Shown here piece after piece: positions 1-13,800 of a stretch of DNA of 64,000 bases. The notes below the pieces were generated by a model. The model saw nothing but the letters and a program-made list of their open reading frames with translations. It was not told the origin of the DNA and did not search any database. The number at the start of each line of letters is the position of its first letter. Position 1 is the first letter of the stretch. Made by a program: the position numbers and the translations under genes. The stretch comes from Aphis gossypii. Its lineage: Eukaryota > Arthropoda > Insecta > Hemiptera > Aphididae. The stretch covers positions 21,553,260 through 21,617,259 of the forward strand of contig NC_065530.1 of NCBI RefSeq assembly GCF_020184175.1, in the 5' to 3' direction.

Positions 1-1501
1 TTTAAAAAGGTACACCGCTAAAGTGAGAAATTACTACAATGGAATCACTCATTTAAAACGAATTGTTATTGTTATAGAACGGCTTTTAATATGCTGTGCC
101 CGAATGCTTTCGCTGCATTGAAAAAACTGTAAGTAATACGATACGTCCAACGAGAGAAAAAAGCAAAGGTTCTGATGTTACGCAAGCATATAGTTCAATG
201 AGATCGTGATAGCTTATTTCTCGTATTATTAAAATAAGCTTTTTTATGCATTTTTTTTTTATTTTAAAAACAATTAATAATTTAACAATTATTCCAACAA
301 AATATAAGAGAAAATGCTGAGATACACTTTAAAATTATGAAAAGGTTATAAACTAATTATGTTATTATATAATATCTATATTATTTATATTATGTTAATA
401 TTTATTAAACTTTTTAAACCCCCAATTGAATATTTTTTGTACACATATATGTGAATTTCCTTTTTGATCTAATATATTAGTTAATCTCTTATATAATATA
501 TTATTATTTATTACTAAAAGGAATTAATAGAAAATCGCTTATAGTAATAATTATTATTTCTTATACATTAAAAAAGGTACTGTAAACGGTATTTTTTCTT
601 CTTCTTTAATGAACATTTTTGAAGTCTGATGTTTAAAAATTAATAAGGACTATAAAATGCATATTTGAAGAATATTTTTAAGAAAACCACCCTTATTATT
701 TTATGCGCTAGAGGTATTAATTTTGAATTTTTAAATGAAAACCACATTTTTTTCTATATTCTATGGAAGTTGAAAAAAAATATTTATAGTTGTTAAAATT
801 GTAATTTATTATAAAAACTTTTTCAATGTGTTTTTTATCAAAAACTAATAGTCAAATATAAATGAGAATTCAAAGGTGTTATAAAATACTTAAAGCTTGA
901 TTAAAAAATAACTATTTGTATTTTAATTTTCTGAAAGTAAAAATAAAAATTAGTTAAAAATATCCTTATATTACATTTACAAAAAATTCATTCGTAAAAA
1001 ATAAAGAGTAATCCATTGAAGGTGGTATTTTTCATTTGTACAATATCTTTATAAATCAATTATCATAAACGGCCGTCAGTCGTTTAAGTTAAAAAACTTG
1101 ATTTTCGTTTACGCCAAGTTTTGTTTTCGACAAAACGAAATAGGTTCAATTTTTGTTTCCACCAAATCTAGTTCTATCCACCTATCTAAATTATAGTTTG
1201 AGAATCATTTAAAGTTACCCAGGTTAAGTTAAGTTAAAACACATGTAGGCTTTATTAAAAAATGCACTACTTTAAAATTCTATCGTCCGGAATTCTCATA
1301 AACTATCTATTTTTTTAAATCATTAATATATATTTATTTATATATCTAATATAAAAATTGTACGATTTTCCTATAAAATAGATTGCACAAATATTTTATC
1401 CAACGGTTATCGACGATAACATAGATACGATTTCCCACTTACGTCCGTACATTTTAGCTTTTACACAGTCATTGTGCTAATTAATTTTTTTTTATTCTTA
1501 C
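1..1501. other. Intronic or 3' flank DNA of the collagen gene
   Basis: AT-rich. The final endostatin exon was looked for here on the minus strand and not found, so it probably lies to the left of the window. A fragment at about 1068-1240, with a run reading TTTTCGACAAAACGAAATAG, resembles the dispersed repeat seen at about 8500. Otherwise nothing recognisable. Confidence 0.5.
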
Positions 1502-1811
1502 CACGTGAAATCGGTGAGCACATTCTTTCCACTAAAACTGTATATCCTGGGCTGTTGTGATATAAACGCTCCGTTTTCACTGAAAATATCTTTCCAAGAG
1601 TTGAATAGCACATCTCCTTTGATGTTGACTACGGGCAAATCTCTATCGGACTCGTGACGATCGTTTTCAAATTATTAAGCCTCGAAGACAGGAACGCTTT
1701 GAATGCTCCGTGAAGTCCCGCTCTCTGAGACTGACGATAACACGAATAGTCCACGCTCTGAACGCCGTGCATATTACCTGTATATGGTTCGTTCAACGCT
1801 GCTATTCTTAA
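1502..1811 (-). CDS. Collagen exon 25 (endostatin domain, with apparent frameshift)
   Basis: Starts LRIAALNEPYTGNMHG, continues VQSVDYSCYRQSQRAGLHG and AFKAFLSSRLNNLKTIV. Near 1653-1656 the reading frame must shift by one base to continue as ESDRDLPVVNIKGDVLFNSW, KDIFSENGAF, RIYSFSGKNVLTDFT. In the first frame a TAG stop follows at 1631-1629. The exon is 310 nt; 311 would restore the phase needed to end on the TG of a Trp codon before donor GTAAGA. The rest of endostatin (about 60 residues in the family) is not found in 1-1501. Confidence 0.9.
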
Positions 1812-4800
1812 CTATATCGTGAAACATTCATATTAATAAATATAACTATTGAGTTAGTTAATATTTTATAAGCTACGTAACAATAGTTGTATTACGTGAA
1901 TACGTACTTATATAATTAAAAATATAAATCAAATACGTAAGGTAAAAACTATGGAATATTTTTTTTGTAATGATTTAACGAAATAGATCTACAAGTTCCC
2001 TATACTCACCATTTTAGGATGCCACTGAAACAAAACAAAATATTACACGTTCATTAACTTCGAAAAAACATTACACATATTATATAAGTTTGAATTATTG
2101 AATATAAACCAGTATATAGAAATAAGACAAACAATTTATGATATCATATAGCTACTGGGAAATAATTATATTAATATCTGAAAATGGGAAAATCAACTGT
2201 GGGTCTTACCATTGTGTTATCTTTTACTGGATGGTTATGTACTAAATTCGATGATTCTAATGGCACTCTTGTTGGCATTGGAACGCTTGTTGGAGCCGGA
2301 TCGATTCCAGTTGTAATCAATGAACCAAGCTGTAAAAAATAATCATTGTATTAATGTATTAATTAAATTAAATCTATATCTTTATAATAATATGACTCAC
2401 GGAAATGTACTGCCAGCCACGCGTGACACGTACTAAAAGAGCTTCTTCTTCGATGATGAATGCAATGGTACCCATCTGAGTTCTATCTGTTACCTGCATT
2501 CAGTAAATACATACAATTAAAGTATTTCTATAAAGTATGTACAGCAATGTACGAGTATTATAATGAAATGTAGCGTATTATGAATATGAGTTAATATAAT
2601 ATTTTACGTTTATCATTGATTTCTTGTTCGGGAATGTAAGAGCGCCAGGTACAATAATATGTTCATTTATTTCACCTGTAAATTAATGGTTGTGAAAATA
2701 ATAATATACTGATGGTAAATTATTTTAGAAAAATGTATTCTGTTTTTATTACTTCTGAGAGGTGCTGAAGAAAAACCTGGATCACCAGGTTCACCTTTTT
2801 GCCCTTCGATTGCAACACCAGGAATACCCTATTGGAATGTACATTATTTGTTAACAAGAACATAAATATAAAGCATAAAAAAATACTTACTGGTGGGCCT
2901 GGTGGGCCTGCTGGTCCTGGTACAGGCACGTATGTTCCACCCGAACCTGGTAACCCGTCTTTTCCTGGTTCCCCTTTATCGCCTTTCTATATACGCAGTC
3001 ATACAATTTTGAATATTTGAAAATATAAAAGTATTAATAAAAATATTTTAATGATGATTTACTTACAACAGATTCTCCCCGATCTCCTTTTTCCCCTTTT
3101 TGACCTCCTGCTTTACCCGGTGTGCCCTAAGACATATACAATTGTAAATTCGTTATTTCGCTATATTTATAAAAATAAGTAATTTAAGTTGTCTTATTAA
3201 AATAAATAAAATAATATTGTAAATAATCAAATATTTAATGTGAAATTATCAACAAAATATCATCTATTCATTGTGTTTAAAACTACATCAGTACTTAACA
3301 ATCATTTTTTTTTTTATATAATCTATGTTTTTAATTTATTTTTGTTATAGATATTGCAAAATACTATGCTATTTTTCTTAAATAATAAAACTCACGTCTT
3401 CCTTAATTTTTGATTAGCGCATTAATTATAAATATATAAAATTAGTTATCTCATTTAGTACAATATAATATACAAAAATATAATTTTATTACTTACTCTT
3501 AAACCAGGCAAACCAATATCTCCAGGTGGGCCAGGTGGACCTGTAGGACCTATAAATCAATAACAGCTTAATCATTTAAATAATTTAGAAAATCCATTTC
3601 ACATGATATATTGAAGTTAAAATTCAGGAGTTAATTAAACACAAACTTAATGGTATTTTACCTGGTTTTCCGCGTCTGCCTCGTCTTCCCATTTCACCTA
3701 AACGCATACAATGTTAAATATACGTTATAATTGAAATGCCAGTAACAACATAAAATATTTTACGATAGATTGTTATAAATGCAATTTTACCTAAACGATT
3801 CTATGCTTAGATAGTTTAAGTATTAAATTAAAAAAAAATCATTATAAAATACAATTTTGTCTTTTGTTATATGCCAAGGGTAAAAAAAAATAATATTTCT
3901 ACAAATCAATTTATTTTGTAACTAATAATACAATGTTATAACTTATAAACAATAATAGTATAATATTGTAATATAGTAATTATTAGTTTACAAACATTCT
4001 TTTGATATGTTTTTCAGTAACAAATCACAACAAAATTCTAAAAGAATATTCATAATTATTGTTGAAAAACAAAGATAATAATATGGTTGTCAATAATATA
4101 ATATTATTTGATCTGTACTGAATACAGACTAAAATTTTACTTTTTTCAAAGGTGTCTCTAACTCTTACTTTTCACATGTATTTACAATAAAAACCAATTC
4201 ATTTATTCATTCCTACCTTTATCTCCTTTGATCATTCCTAGATCGGTCGTAGATATTAAGGGTGCTGGTAAACCGGGTTCTCCTCGTTCACCTTTGGGAC
4301 CTGTCAAACCAGGTGGACCCTAAAACCACAGGTAAAACATTGTTACATATAGGTAATTAATGTTATGTAGATGTATGTTATATAATATGATCATCATTTT
4401 ACTTTCCAAAAGAAATATTATTTAAGTTCATTTTTGTGCAAATTAAAAATAACATTATAAAGACCAAAATACCTAAATGGTTACACTTTACTATAAACCT
4501 ACCTACAGTTAATAGATATTAAATTTTAATATTGGTAATATGATTATCAATGAATAATTTGATAATTAATTTTTATACTTTATATTTGAGAGTTAATTAA
4601 TTTTTACTTATTAATAGTAAATAAAAATATGTAATTTAATAATTTACACATTAAATTGCATACAATTGTAATTTATAATACGAAAGTATATTAGTATAAC
4701 TTTGTGATAGGGACCATACTAATCGTACCATTTAAAATTATTATATTTTATAATTGAGAGACTTGATAATTCTTCCCTCGTTTAATACTATGCAATGGAG

Positions 4801-7800
4801 AAATGTTTCCTTTTTTTGTCATGATTTAATAACTAAAATAAACTTATCAAGTACCTTTTATATTTGTAATGTGTGCATTTTTAGTCCAAATAAAGAATAC
4901 ATAATAAATTATACTTACAGGGTTTCCTCCTGGGCCCAGATTACCAACGGCTCCCTTTTCCCCATGATCACCTTTTGTGCCTTTATCACCTTTGACTGTT
5001 TTCACAACTGCTGTATCCGCTAATTTAATGAAATATAATTAGTAAATATTATTCAAGTAGAAAACATAAAAAAAAACCTAACTGAACATTAGCACATCGA
5101 CAACACTCGCTATTAAAATACATATATATCTAAGTATTTGATTATATTCGATTTCATAGGTACTTAAATAGGTAAATAATTTGCTTTGCAGTGTATGACA
5201 ATTTTTTTGTACAAATTATGATCGATTTTAATCTGCGAGTAATAAAAATATTACTGTAAATTGCAGTCATTTTGATTTAATACCATAATTTTCGATAAAA
5301 CCCTATTTTTCAAATAGTAGTGTTTACCTAGGTTGATTTTTTTTACACAAAATAAAATTCGATGGAATTTTTTGTGTATTCATCAATAACAAAAAAAGTA
5401 TTCACGTAAAATTCACAATCTTGTGGATGAGTGAATTATAGTCATTGCAGTATGTTACAACGCTTTATAATATTATGAATAAGGCATTTACAATTTTAAT
5501 ATACATTCAATCTATAGCGATTTAATAGTTCATACTTACTTTTATCAATTTTTACTCCAGTTTGCGTTAGTCCAGGTGGACCGGGCGGTCCGGGTGGTCC
5601 ACTATCGCCTATAAAAACATCATAATATGTATATTAATATTTTATTGTAGATACCTATTGCAATTATTTTGTAGGGTCTTTTACTTTAAAAGTTATTATT
5701 GACAAAATAGTTTTTAATTCAGGAAATACAACGAACATAATATACTTTGGTACTTTTAATAGGTGTCTACTTATGTACTACGACTAGCTACTACGTTTAA
5801 AATATAAATCATAAAACTCTAGACGCTAATGTACTGCACAGAGTTCCATACATGGTACCTACCAACGTATGTTCAATCATTAAAAATGTAAAATGTATAA
5901 TAGGTATATTTATTATTAAAACTAAACGGTTTTTTTTTCTTAGACGATAAATTCAATACCTATGCAGTGCACATATTTAATGAAGTTTACCTTTTTCGCC
6001 TTTGGGTGCTGGACGAGCATTTTCTCCTGGCACTCCTGGGGTTCCGTCAAAACCACGTATTCCTCGTTCTCCTAAAGTATACATTAGTCAATTATTTATA
6101 ACAAACTAATAATTGATAAGCAATACATTCAAATAAGGTCAAAATTTGGATATAGTTGGGATGCATAGGTTTATAGTAATCAATATGTTTCAGTGAACAA
6201 TAACTCCATTAATTATTTTTCAGAAGTACCTATACAAAATTATATTATGTGAGATTTGAAATAAATAAATTTATAACATTAACTACTATAATAATATCAT
6301 TAATATTATAGGATAAGGGTTACACCTTATTCAATGGCTTTGATTATGACTTAGAAGTTAGAGAACTAAATATATAGAATAATTAAGTATACTTAGGTTT
6401 AAAAAATTATATACCAACCTACCTACCATTCTGAATTAAATTTAATGAAAAATAAAATTTCAATAATCAGAAACAGATTTTATACGTTTTAAATAATATA
6501 CTAATTATGTAATAATTCCAATAAAATCTGTGTAAATTCTAAATTCTAAAATTAGGTTTAGAATTATGTATCTATCTACAATAATAGACTAAATTATTGA
6601 TAGTCATAGACATTATTTTTTGAAATAAATTAAAAAAATATAATGTCGAAATCAGTAAAATATTGCAAAGGAGAATTTCGTTCGAAGAAAATAAATGTTT
6701 TTATTTACCTTTAAAACCTTGTGGTCCAATAGATCCAGCATGGCCCTGTAAAATAAAATAATAATAAAAATCAAATTACAACTGGTGAAATTCTTAAATA
6801 CCTATTTTATAATTGTTATTATATATTATTATATTACCTACACAAAAATCTACAGTAACATATACAATCACTATAGGTGATAGGTTTTATCGTGAATTAT
6901 CTAAAAGTAGGTATTGTTGCAATTTTCAAGTAATGTAATATATATACATGGTGAATCGTCTATATTCAAAACTTAAACACGGGATCTGAATGATCTCCCA
7001 AAAGTACCATTTAAAACTAAGATTATAAAATAAAAATTATTGCTAAATGTATAACATTGGATGGTCCAATATAATATGATTAAAAATTATATAAGCACTA
7101 GATTGAGATTCATGATTCATGATACCTAATAGTTAATAATACACTGAGAGGTACGTATATATCTACGTCATAGGTTGATACTTATACAGACAATAGTATA
7201 CCTAATTATTAGGTATATTTGGTTAACGCCATGAAATATAAAATGTGATCTCACTGTAGATACTTTAAACAGATTGATGACAGATGACAAATGTATTTTT
7301 GTAGGTTTACTAATATAAAGAAAAAAATATTTTAACGAACTTATAAAACTAGTGTTTCAAAGAAATATTTCAAGTTTCAAGACAAATTAGAGTTCTGATG
7401 TCACAATACCTAAATCTCATGAATCATGGTTGTAGACTTGTAGACGAAATACGAAATTTTTATTGGAACAATAAATGATTTTACTAACATTTTGAGATTT
7501 CATAAATAGGTAAATAAGTATGTACGTACTAAAAAGATTAAATTTCTATGTGGATTTCAGTAGGTATCTATTATAGGTATGGCTACGTATATAATATAAA
7601 CCAACCTTAGATAGTCAGATAATTAGATTAAAATGTTAACAACTATTAATATAAAATAAGTATATTAGGTAGGTAACTAATTTTTTTTTGCTATAATCAA
7701 TACTAATTAAAAAATGAATCATTTTATTTACAATTATTATGATATTATGACGTAATTTCATTAATTATTAGTTATTACATTTTAAAAAAATAAGTAGCTA

Positions 7801-10800
7801 GGTAAGTACCTAAATAATTAATATTGACGACTTACGAATAACACTATTTTTTAAATATAATCATTGGTAAGTAGTTAACTATCAATAATATCGGTAGTAA
7901 TAACAAACAAGTAGATTTTTCAATACAATTATATAAGATTAATTATTTTCGATGTTGTTTAATATAAAATATCCTACCTATCTAGTTAGTACCTAGTTAA
8001 ATCAAATTATTTATACAATAAATTTTAATATTTTTAAAAATTGAATATGAGTTAAATGAGTATAAAAATTACTAGGCATATATCTGCCGAAATAGCTCAG
8101 TTGGGAGAGCGTTAGACTGAAGATCTAAAGGTCCCTGGTTCGATCCCTGGTTTCGGCAATAACTTTTTTGCTTTTTTTTCGTACAACAAAATTTACGTTT
8201 TGAAGACTCATCCACTATATTTTAAGAAACTAAGAACACTCTTCATTTTGTAAATTAATTTTTAATATTATTACATATATAATGTTAAATATTAATTATT
8301 AAATTATCAAAGATTTTGAACAGAGTGATAAATGTATTGATTCTACAATGATGTGTATTATTATTATTATTTTTTTTTTTATGTGTACACGATAATTTGT
8401 CGAAATAATGCTCAAAAGTAAGAAGTTTCCAGCAGTTTTAAAAATAAGGAGAAAACTACAAAAATGACGAAAAAACGATAATTTTTACGCAAAACCAATT
8501 TTCGACAAAACCTAAAATAGTCTTTTTACCAAATGTTTATACTACCGTTATCTATACATTGTTAAATTCGAAATATTCTGTTCTTTGAGCTATTCATAGA
8601 CAATTGAAATTTTAGATTTTTTTAAGTATTTTTTTTTTTGAAATGTCAATAAAAAAAAAGTTGGATGCCCAAAAAAAGAGTTCTTATAAGTTGTTCTTAT
8701 TATAGTTTAAAAAAATCAAAAATCAAAATTTTTTTATAAGCTTTAAAGTCAAATCTTTACGAAACATGTCAAAATAACAACATTAACAAGTAATTTTGAA
8801 ATTGAAAATTCATAAAATTTTTAGTAATCTGCATGTGTATAAGATTAAAAATTTCAATGAAAACTTTTTTCCCTTTCAAGGAAAAAATGTTGAGCGTCTG
8901 AATTTTAAATTGACTACTAGGTAAATTTCGTAACGACAACGATTTATCCTCAATAAATATTTGTTATTATTCAAAACGTTTAAGTCGTAGATAATTGAAA
9001 CTTTCATCTGTTATTTAGATTGACATATTCTTTACATAATTTAATTTTTAAAATATTTTGCTTATTTTAATTCTAATTATAGATATTTGAAATATTCATT
9101 TTTTTTTTATAAATGTTGATAAAATGTTTTAGGTTAAGTTAAAGTACTTGAAATTAAATACAAAGTTCCTCATAAATTAGTCCTACAGTGATCCAAAAAT
9201 TTTAAAAATACATCGGCACAATTTTTATTTATTAACATTTGTTGTTCAAATATTGACAAAATTCTTAAAAATCATGAATAAGTGCAAATTATTTTATTCT
9301 TAAAAATGTATACATTTTTTTATATGAGTATCTAAAAATTTAAAATTGTATACAAGATTTTTCATAAGTCTGATTTTCAATAATTATATAACAAGCTGAG
9401 CGTTGGCCAATTAAAAAAAAAATCGTATATAAGGTTTAAATTTTTACGAAATCAAAAATTCACTGGATAAAATAACGATTTACTATTAAATATAATTTTA
9501 TTTTTGTTATAGTTAAAGATACATCATACTCATAGAAACTTGAAACATACACCAGTTGTTTAAATTAGCATTTTCTGTAAATGATTTAATTTTGAGGTAT
9601 TTAGGTCATTAAAACATAAATCACATTTTTCACCACAAAATGGAAAATATATACCCTAGACTGACAAATCATCTCTTTTCAGAATTGTTTTTCATATACA
9701 ATGATACCTATCATTGTATTCAAATTTAAAGCATCCATTATAGTGACCTACTCACCTACTCTATGTCTGAAGTCCATTCGATACCTACTGTACAGCAGAG
9801 CGTCACCCACTTGACTACCCCTTTGTTATGGTTATATAGCTGTAAGTTGACTCGTAACTCGAAAATGAATATAATATTTAATGTGATTTAAAATAATAAA
9901 TTCATAACATATTATAAAATGATATGATAGCCGATAGGTAATTTCATTGGATTATAATTTAACGTTTTAAATTATATTTTAATATTATATTCTAATATTG
10001 TTCTGTAAAATCGTCAAAATCGTAGTTTATGACACTATAACAATTGCCGCTATACGTTTCTGTATACATCGGTAATACACGTCTTATTTTGAAAATTGTA
10101 TCAGTGATATTGAAGTTAACCTTAGTAAATGTATGCAAATTCTTGTTTCTAATTTACTTGTGGAACTGTCTGGAGTCAACGAAGTTGATTAGATTTTATA
10201 ATAGGTACTATTATATTACGATTATTAAAACGCTTAATATACATATAATATTATAATATACCAATGTATCCAACATCTGATTAGTGTAAGATAATATCAT
10301 CTCTTAAACACAAAATAATGTTTAAAATTGTTTAACTGAATGGCGAGAATAATCATTGAAATAATGAATATTAAAAATAATTTTATAATTATTATAATTA
10401 ATTGGACGTAATTAGTAAGTTTCTATTAGGCGTGGGCTTGATGATAACTCGTTAGTGTTAAAGTTATTTAAAATCGAATACGAATATTCGTCTAAAATTA
10501 ACACATTCTGGCTTAACTTTAATTCAGATAATAAATACACGATTTATACAAAAATCAAAATAAAATATGAGTACAGTGGTTATTATCAAAACGAAAAGTT
10601 GTGTACCTACGTATTATGTGACATGTCGTATTAATATATTATGTTTAACGAATGCACTAAATATTTAAACAAATGCAAGTATAATAAAAAATTGACTAAA
10701 ACAGTGACGAATACCTACATAAATTCACTGTTGTTTAGTTAAACCTTTACCTACTGAATAGCGAATAATATGACCTTATTTAGGTGGTTTGAAACAATCA

Positions 10801-13800
10801 TAATAATTGTTACTGTCGAAGGGTTTTATGTTTTAATCCAATCACTCAACTTGTCCAACAGTATATTTCAGATTGTTTTGTTTATATTTTGTACGACTGA
10901 CACATCTGTCTCTCCAGTTGTCAATTTACACGGTGAGGTGAAACTTGGGTTTATTGTTCTGTTATTTTTAACACAGTATATCTGAACATGGTGGCACATT
11001 TAAAAGTTTCACGCCTCAGGACAAAAAGTTTACTCTTCTCCGATATAATATTAAAACACAAAAAATATACAGTTTCAATTTCTCTAAAATAAGGTATCTT
11101 TAAAATATTGCTTCAATAGTTAAAAATAGACCACCAATTCATTAATTATAAAAGTATATAATATTAGTTACTATGGAAGTAAAATACTACCTTATCGCCT
11201 TTGATTCCTTTGCTTCCCATCTCACCACGAACTCCTTTATTGCCTTGAATTCCTTTTGCACCTATACAGTTTAAAAGCTGAATTATTAAACTATATAAGT
11301 GAATTTTACTACTATACCCTCAAGTAGTTTAGTGCCGTATAAAAATAAATATCTCTTTTAATAATAAAAAAAAAACATGTTAGCATACGTATCTTGAATA
11401 TTGAAAATACTGTAAGGATAGTCAATATCTTACTTATTTAATATTATAAATTTCTTTGGGGATTTACCAATATAAGTACCTAGATTTTGTGAGAAGGATA
11501 ATTTAATTTATTATATAAATAAACGGAGTGGTCAAGTAGATAAGGTATTATCAAACAAGGATAATAACAAGGATCATCAACGACCTGTACTCGGCCACGT
11601 GCGATTTACACTCCTGAGTAAGCGAAACATTCACAAAGAGAGAAGTTGAGGACATAGCTGATAAAGTTATAAAATTTTGTTTTTAAAACTACGTTTCATT
11701 TTAAATTGAAATACCTAAAGTTTGATACAATGTCCCTCTAAATAGACAGAGGATCATATTGTTGGTCTAAGAAAAATTACAATTATTAAAAAAAACAAGT
11801 ATTAATTTTATTTGATATGCGTCTTAAATCGTTCGTCTTCTTTGCTCAGATATGGTACAGAATTTTGTATATCTTTAATAATTTATTAAATTTATTGAAT
11901 TCATATTGAACTCAGGAGTTTATATTTTTGGTATATAAGTATAAATAATCTATAAAAGTATGAGATTACTAATTTATTGATAAAATAAAAATAAAAATAT
12001 ATTATAACATAATATTATGGTATTATTTTAATTTTTTACTATACTATCATGTGGGGTTCATTTTTAAAGATATTCTAACCATAGGTTATAATAATATTAA
12101 TACACGCTTTGAAGTACCTTTTAAGCCCGGAGCGCCATCAACACCCGGATCGCCTTTAGGACCCGGGGGACCAGGCCTCCCAACATTTGACTCAAACCCG
12201 ATGTCCTGAAAATAATATAAATAATATATTTTTTTTAAATTAATTTTTAGATCAAAAATTAATTAAAACGTTTAAAGTGTGGTAATATATAAATACTAAA
12301 ATAAAATAAGATAATTATTTTTCTTGTTAAAATATTCAACTATTCAAATAATAAATCATGATTCATTCATTAACAATCAACAATTTACCTTGTAAATAGG
12401 TCTTGGTTTCCAGCTAGGCTATAAATGTTAAATACAGTATTATATTTTTGATTGATATAATTAGCACAGTGGCGAATTAGAGATTACTATTTAAATTAAT
12501 ATTTATTATTTTCAATTAATTGCATCAACTCACATCATTGTTTGAAAAGTCTGATCCACCAGGAGGACCGGGTGGACCCGGTGGTCCTTGTAAACCGCGC
12601 TCTCCATCAATTCCAGAATCACCTGTAAGTAACAATAAAATGGAAATTAGTATTAACTATTCATTTACCTACTATATGATAGATCAATATTATTATGTTT
12701 TGATTTGCGATCGGATTAATGCAAACTTTATTATTCATACGTCATACCTATCATGATTAAATTTGTATATTTACCTTTGGGGCCTTGAATGCCTTCGTTT
12801 CCTCGTGGACCGACATCTCCCCTTTCACCTTTATCCCCTAAATTACAATTATCAAATACCAGTATTAATTATTATTTTAAATTTTAGAATAACATTGTAT
12901 CATAATATATTTCCAAACAATAAATATCGACCGACATTAATGGATAAAAAAATTAATATTATTTTAAAATATGCACTTTACATATTATATTATTATTTTA
13001 TACAGATAATCAATTAAGATTGTTATCAAATATTAAAAATTAATACTATTAATAATTAGGTGTTATAAAGGAAAACTGTTCGTTTGACACAATGTATAAT
13101 AATTATGCGTAATATAAATATCTCAAAAGTATAAATATAAATTAATAAATATTTTAATTTAAAAACATGTTTGTAAATCATTTAATATCTTATTTTTAAA
13201 TATTTATAATATAACATAATTATAATAATAATAAAACATACAATTTTATATAATAATATATAATATTAATTCAAATTCTTCTATTATAACTAGTTCAAAA
13301 TGATTACAATATTATGTGGTAAGTACGATTTATTATTATTTTCTTCGATGACTAACAACTTCAAATAAATTATCTATAAAATTAATTTTATTTATAAAAC
13401 TGTGTAGAGTTGGGTGAATTTTAGTTTTTTTTATGCGGAAAATACAATATAATATGATATTAGTTTAATATATTTTTATTTATATAAAAATAAATATGTT
13501 ATTTATATTTAAATAATAACAGTTATTTCAATTATATATAATATATATTATTTATTAATTTTCATTTTGTATTTAAATAAGTTTCGTAGTGATGTTTATT
13601 AACGAAAACACAAATCCACAGATCAAAAACGGATTAGAGAATTAGTGACCTTACACACAGTGAAGTATTTTTGTTGAATAATATGTCAATTAAGTAATGA
13701 ATGTGTTTCATTTAAATCCAATGATAAATCATTGTATGCGAAAAATGATTCTGAGTGGAAACGACCTATATATTTCTAAGGATATTTTATTATATCATAA

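Larger units (their letters stand above)
6746..11190. other. 4.4-kb collagen intron
   Basis: AT-rich intron between exons 10 and 11. Holds the plus-strand tRNA-Phe gene and, at about 8450-9840, fragments of a dispersed repeat. Short reading frames at 10044-10256 and 10770-10985 have AT-rich, low-complexity translations and are not supported as genes. Confidence 0.7.

Noticed and set aside
1..240. Possible terminal endostatin exon
   Set aside because: None of the minus frames shows the expected Trp/Cys pattern of the endostatin C-terminus.
2799..3020. Plus-strand reading frame with Gly-Pro-rich text
   Set aside because: It is the mirror of collagen exon 19 (GGN and CCN codons are reverse complements). 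The minus strand has proper Gly-X-Y phasing and splice sites.
12520..12756. Second plus-strand Gly-Pro-rich frame
   Set aside because: Mirror of collagen exon 7, same reason.
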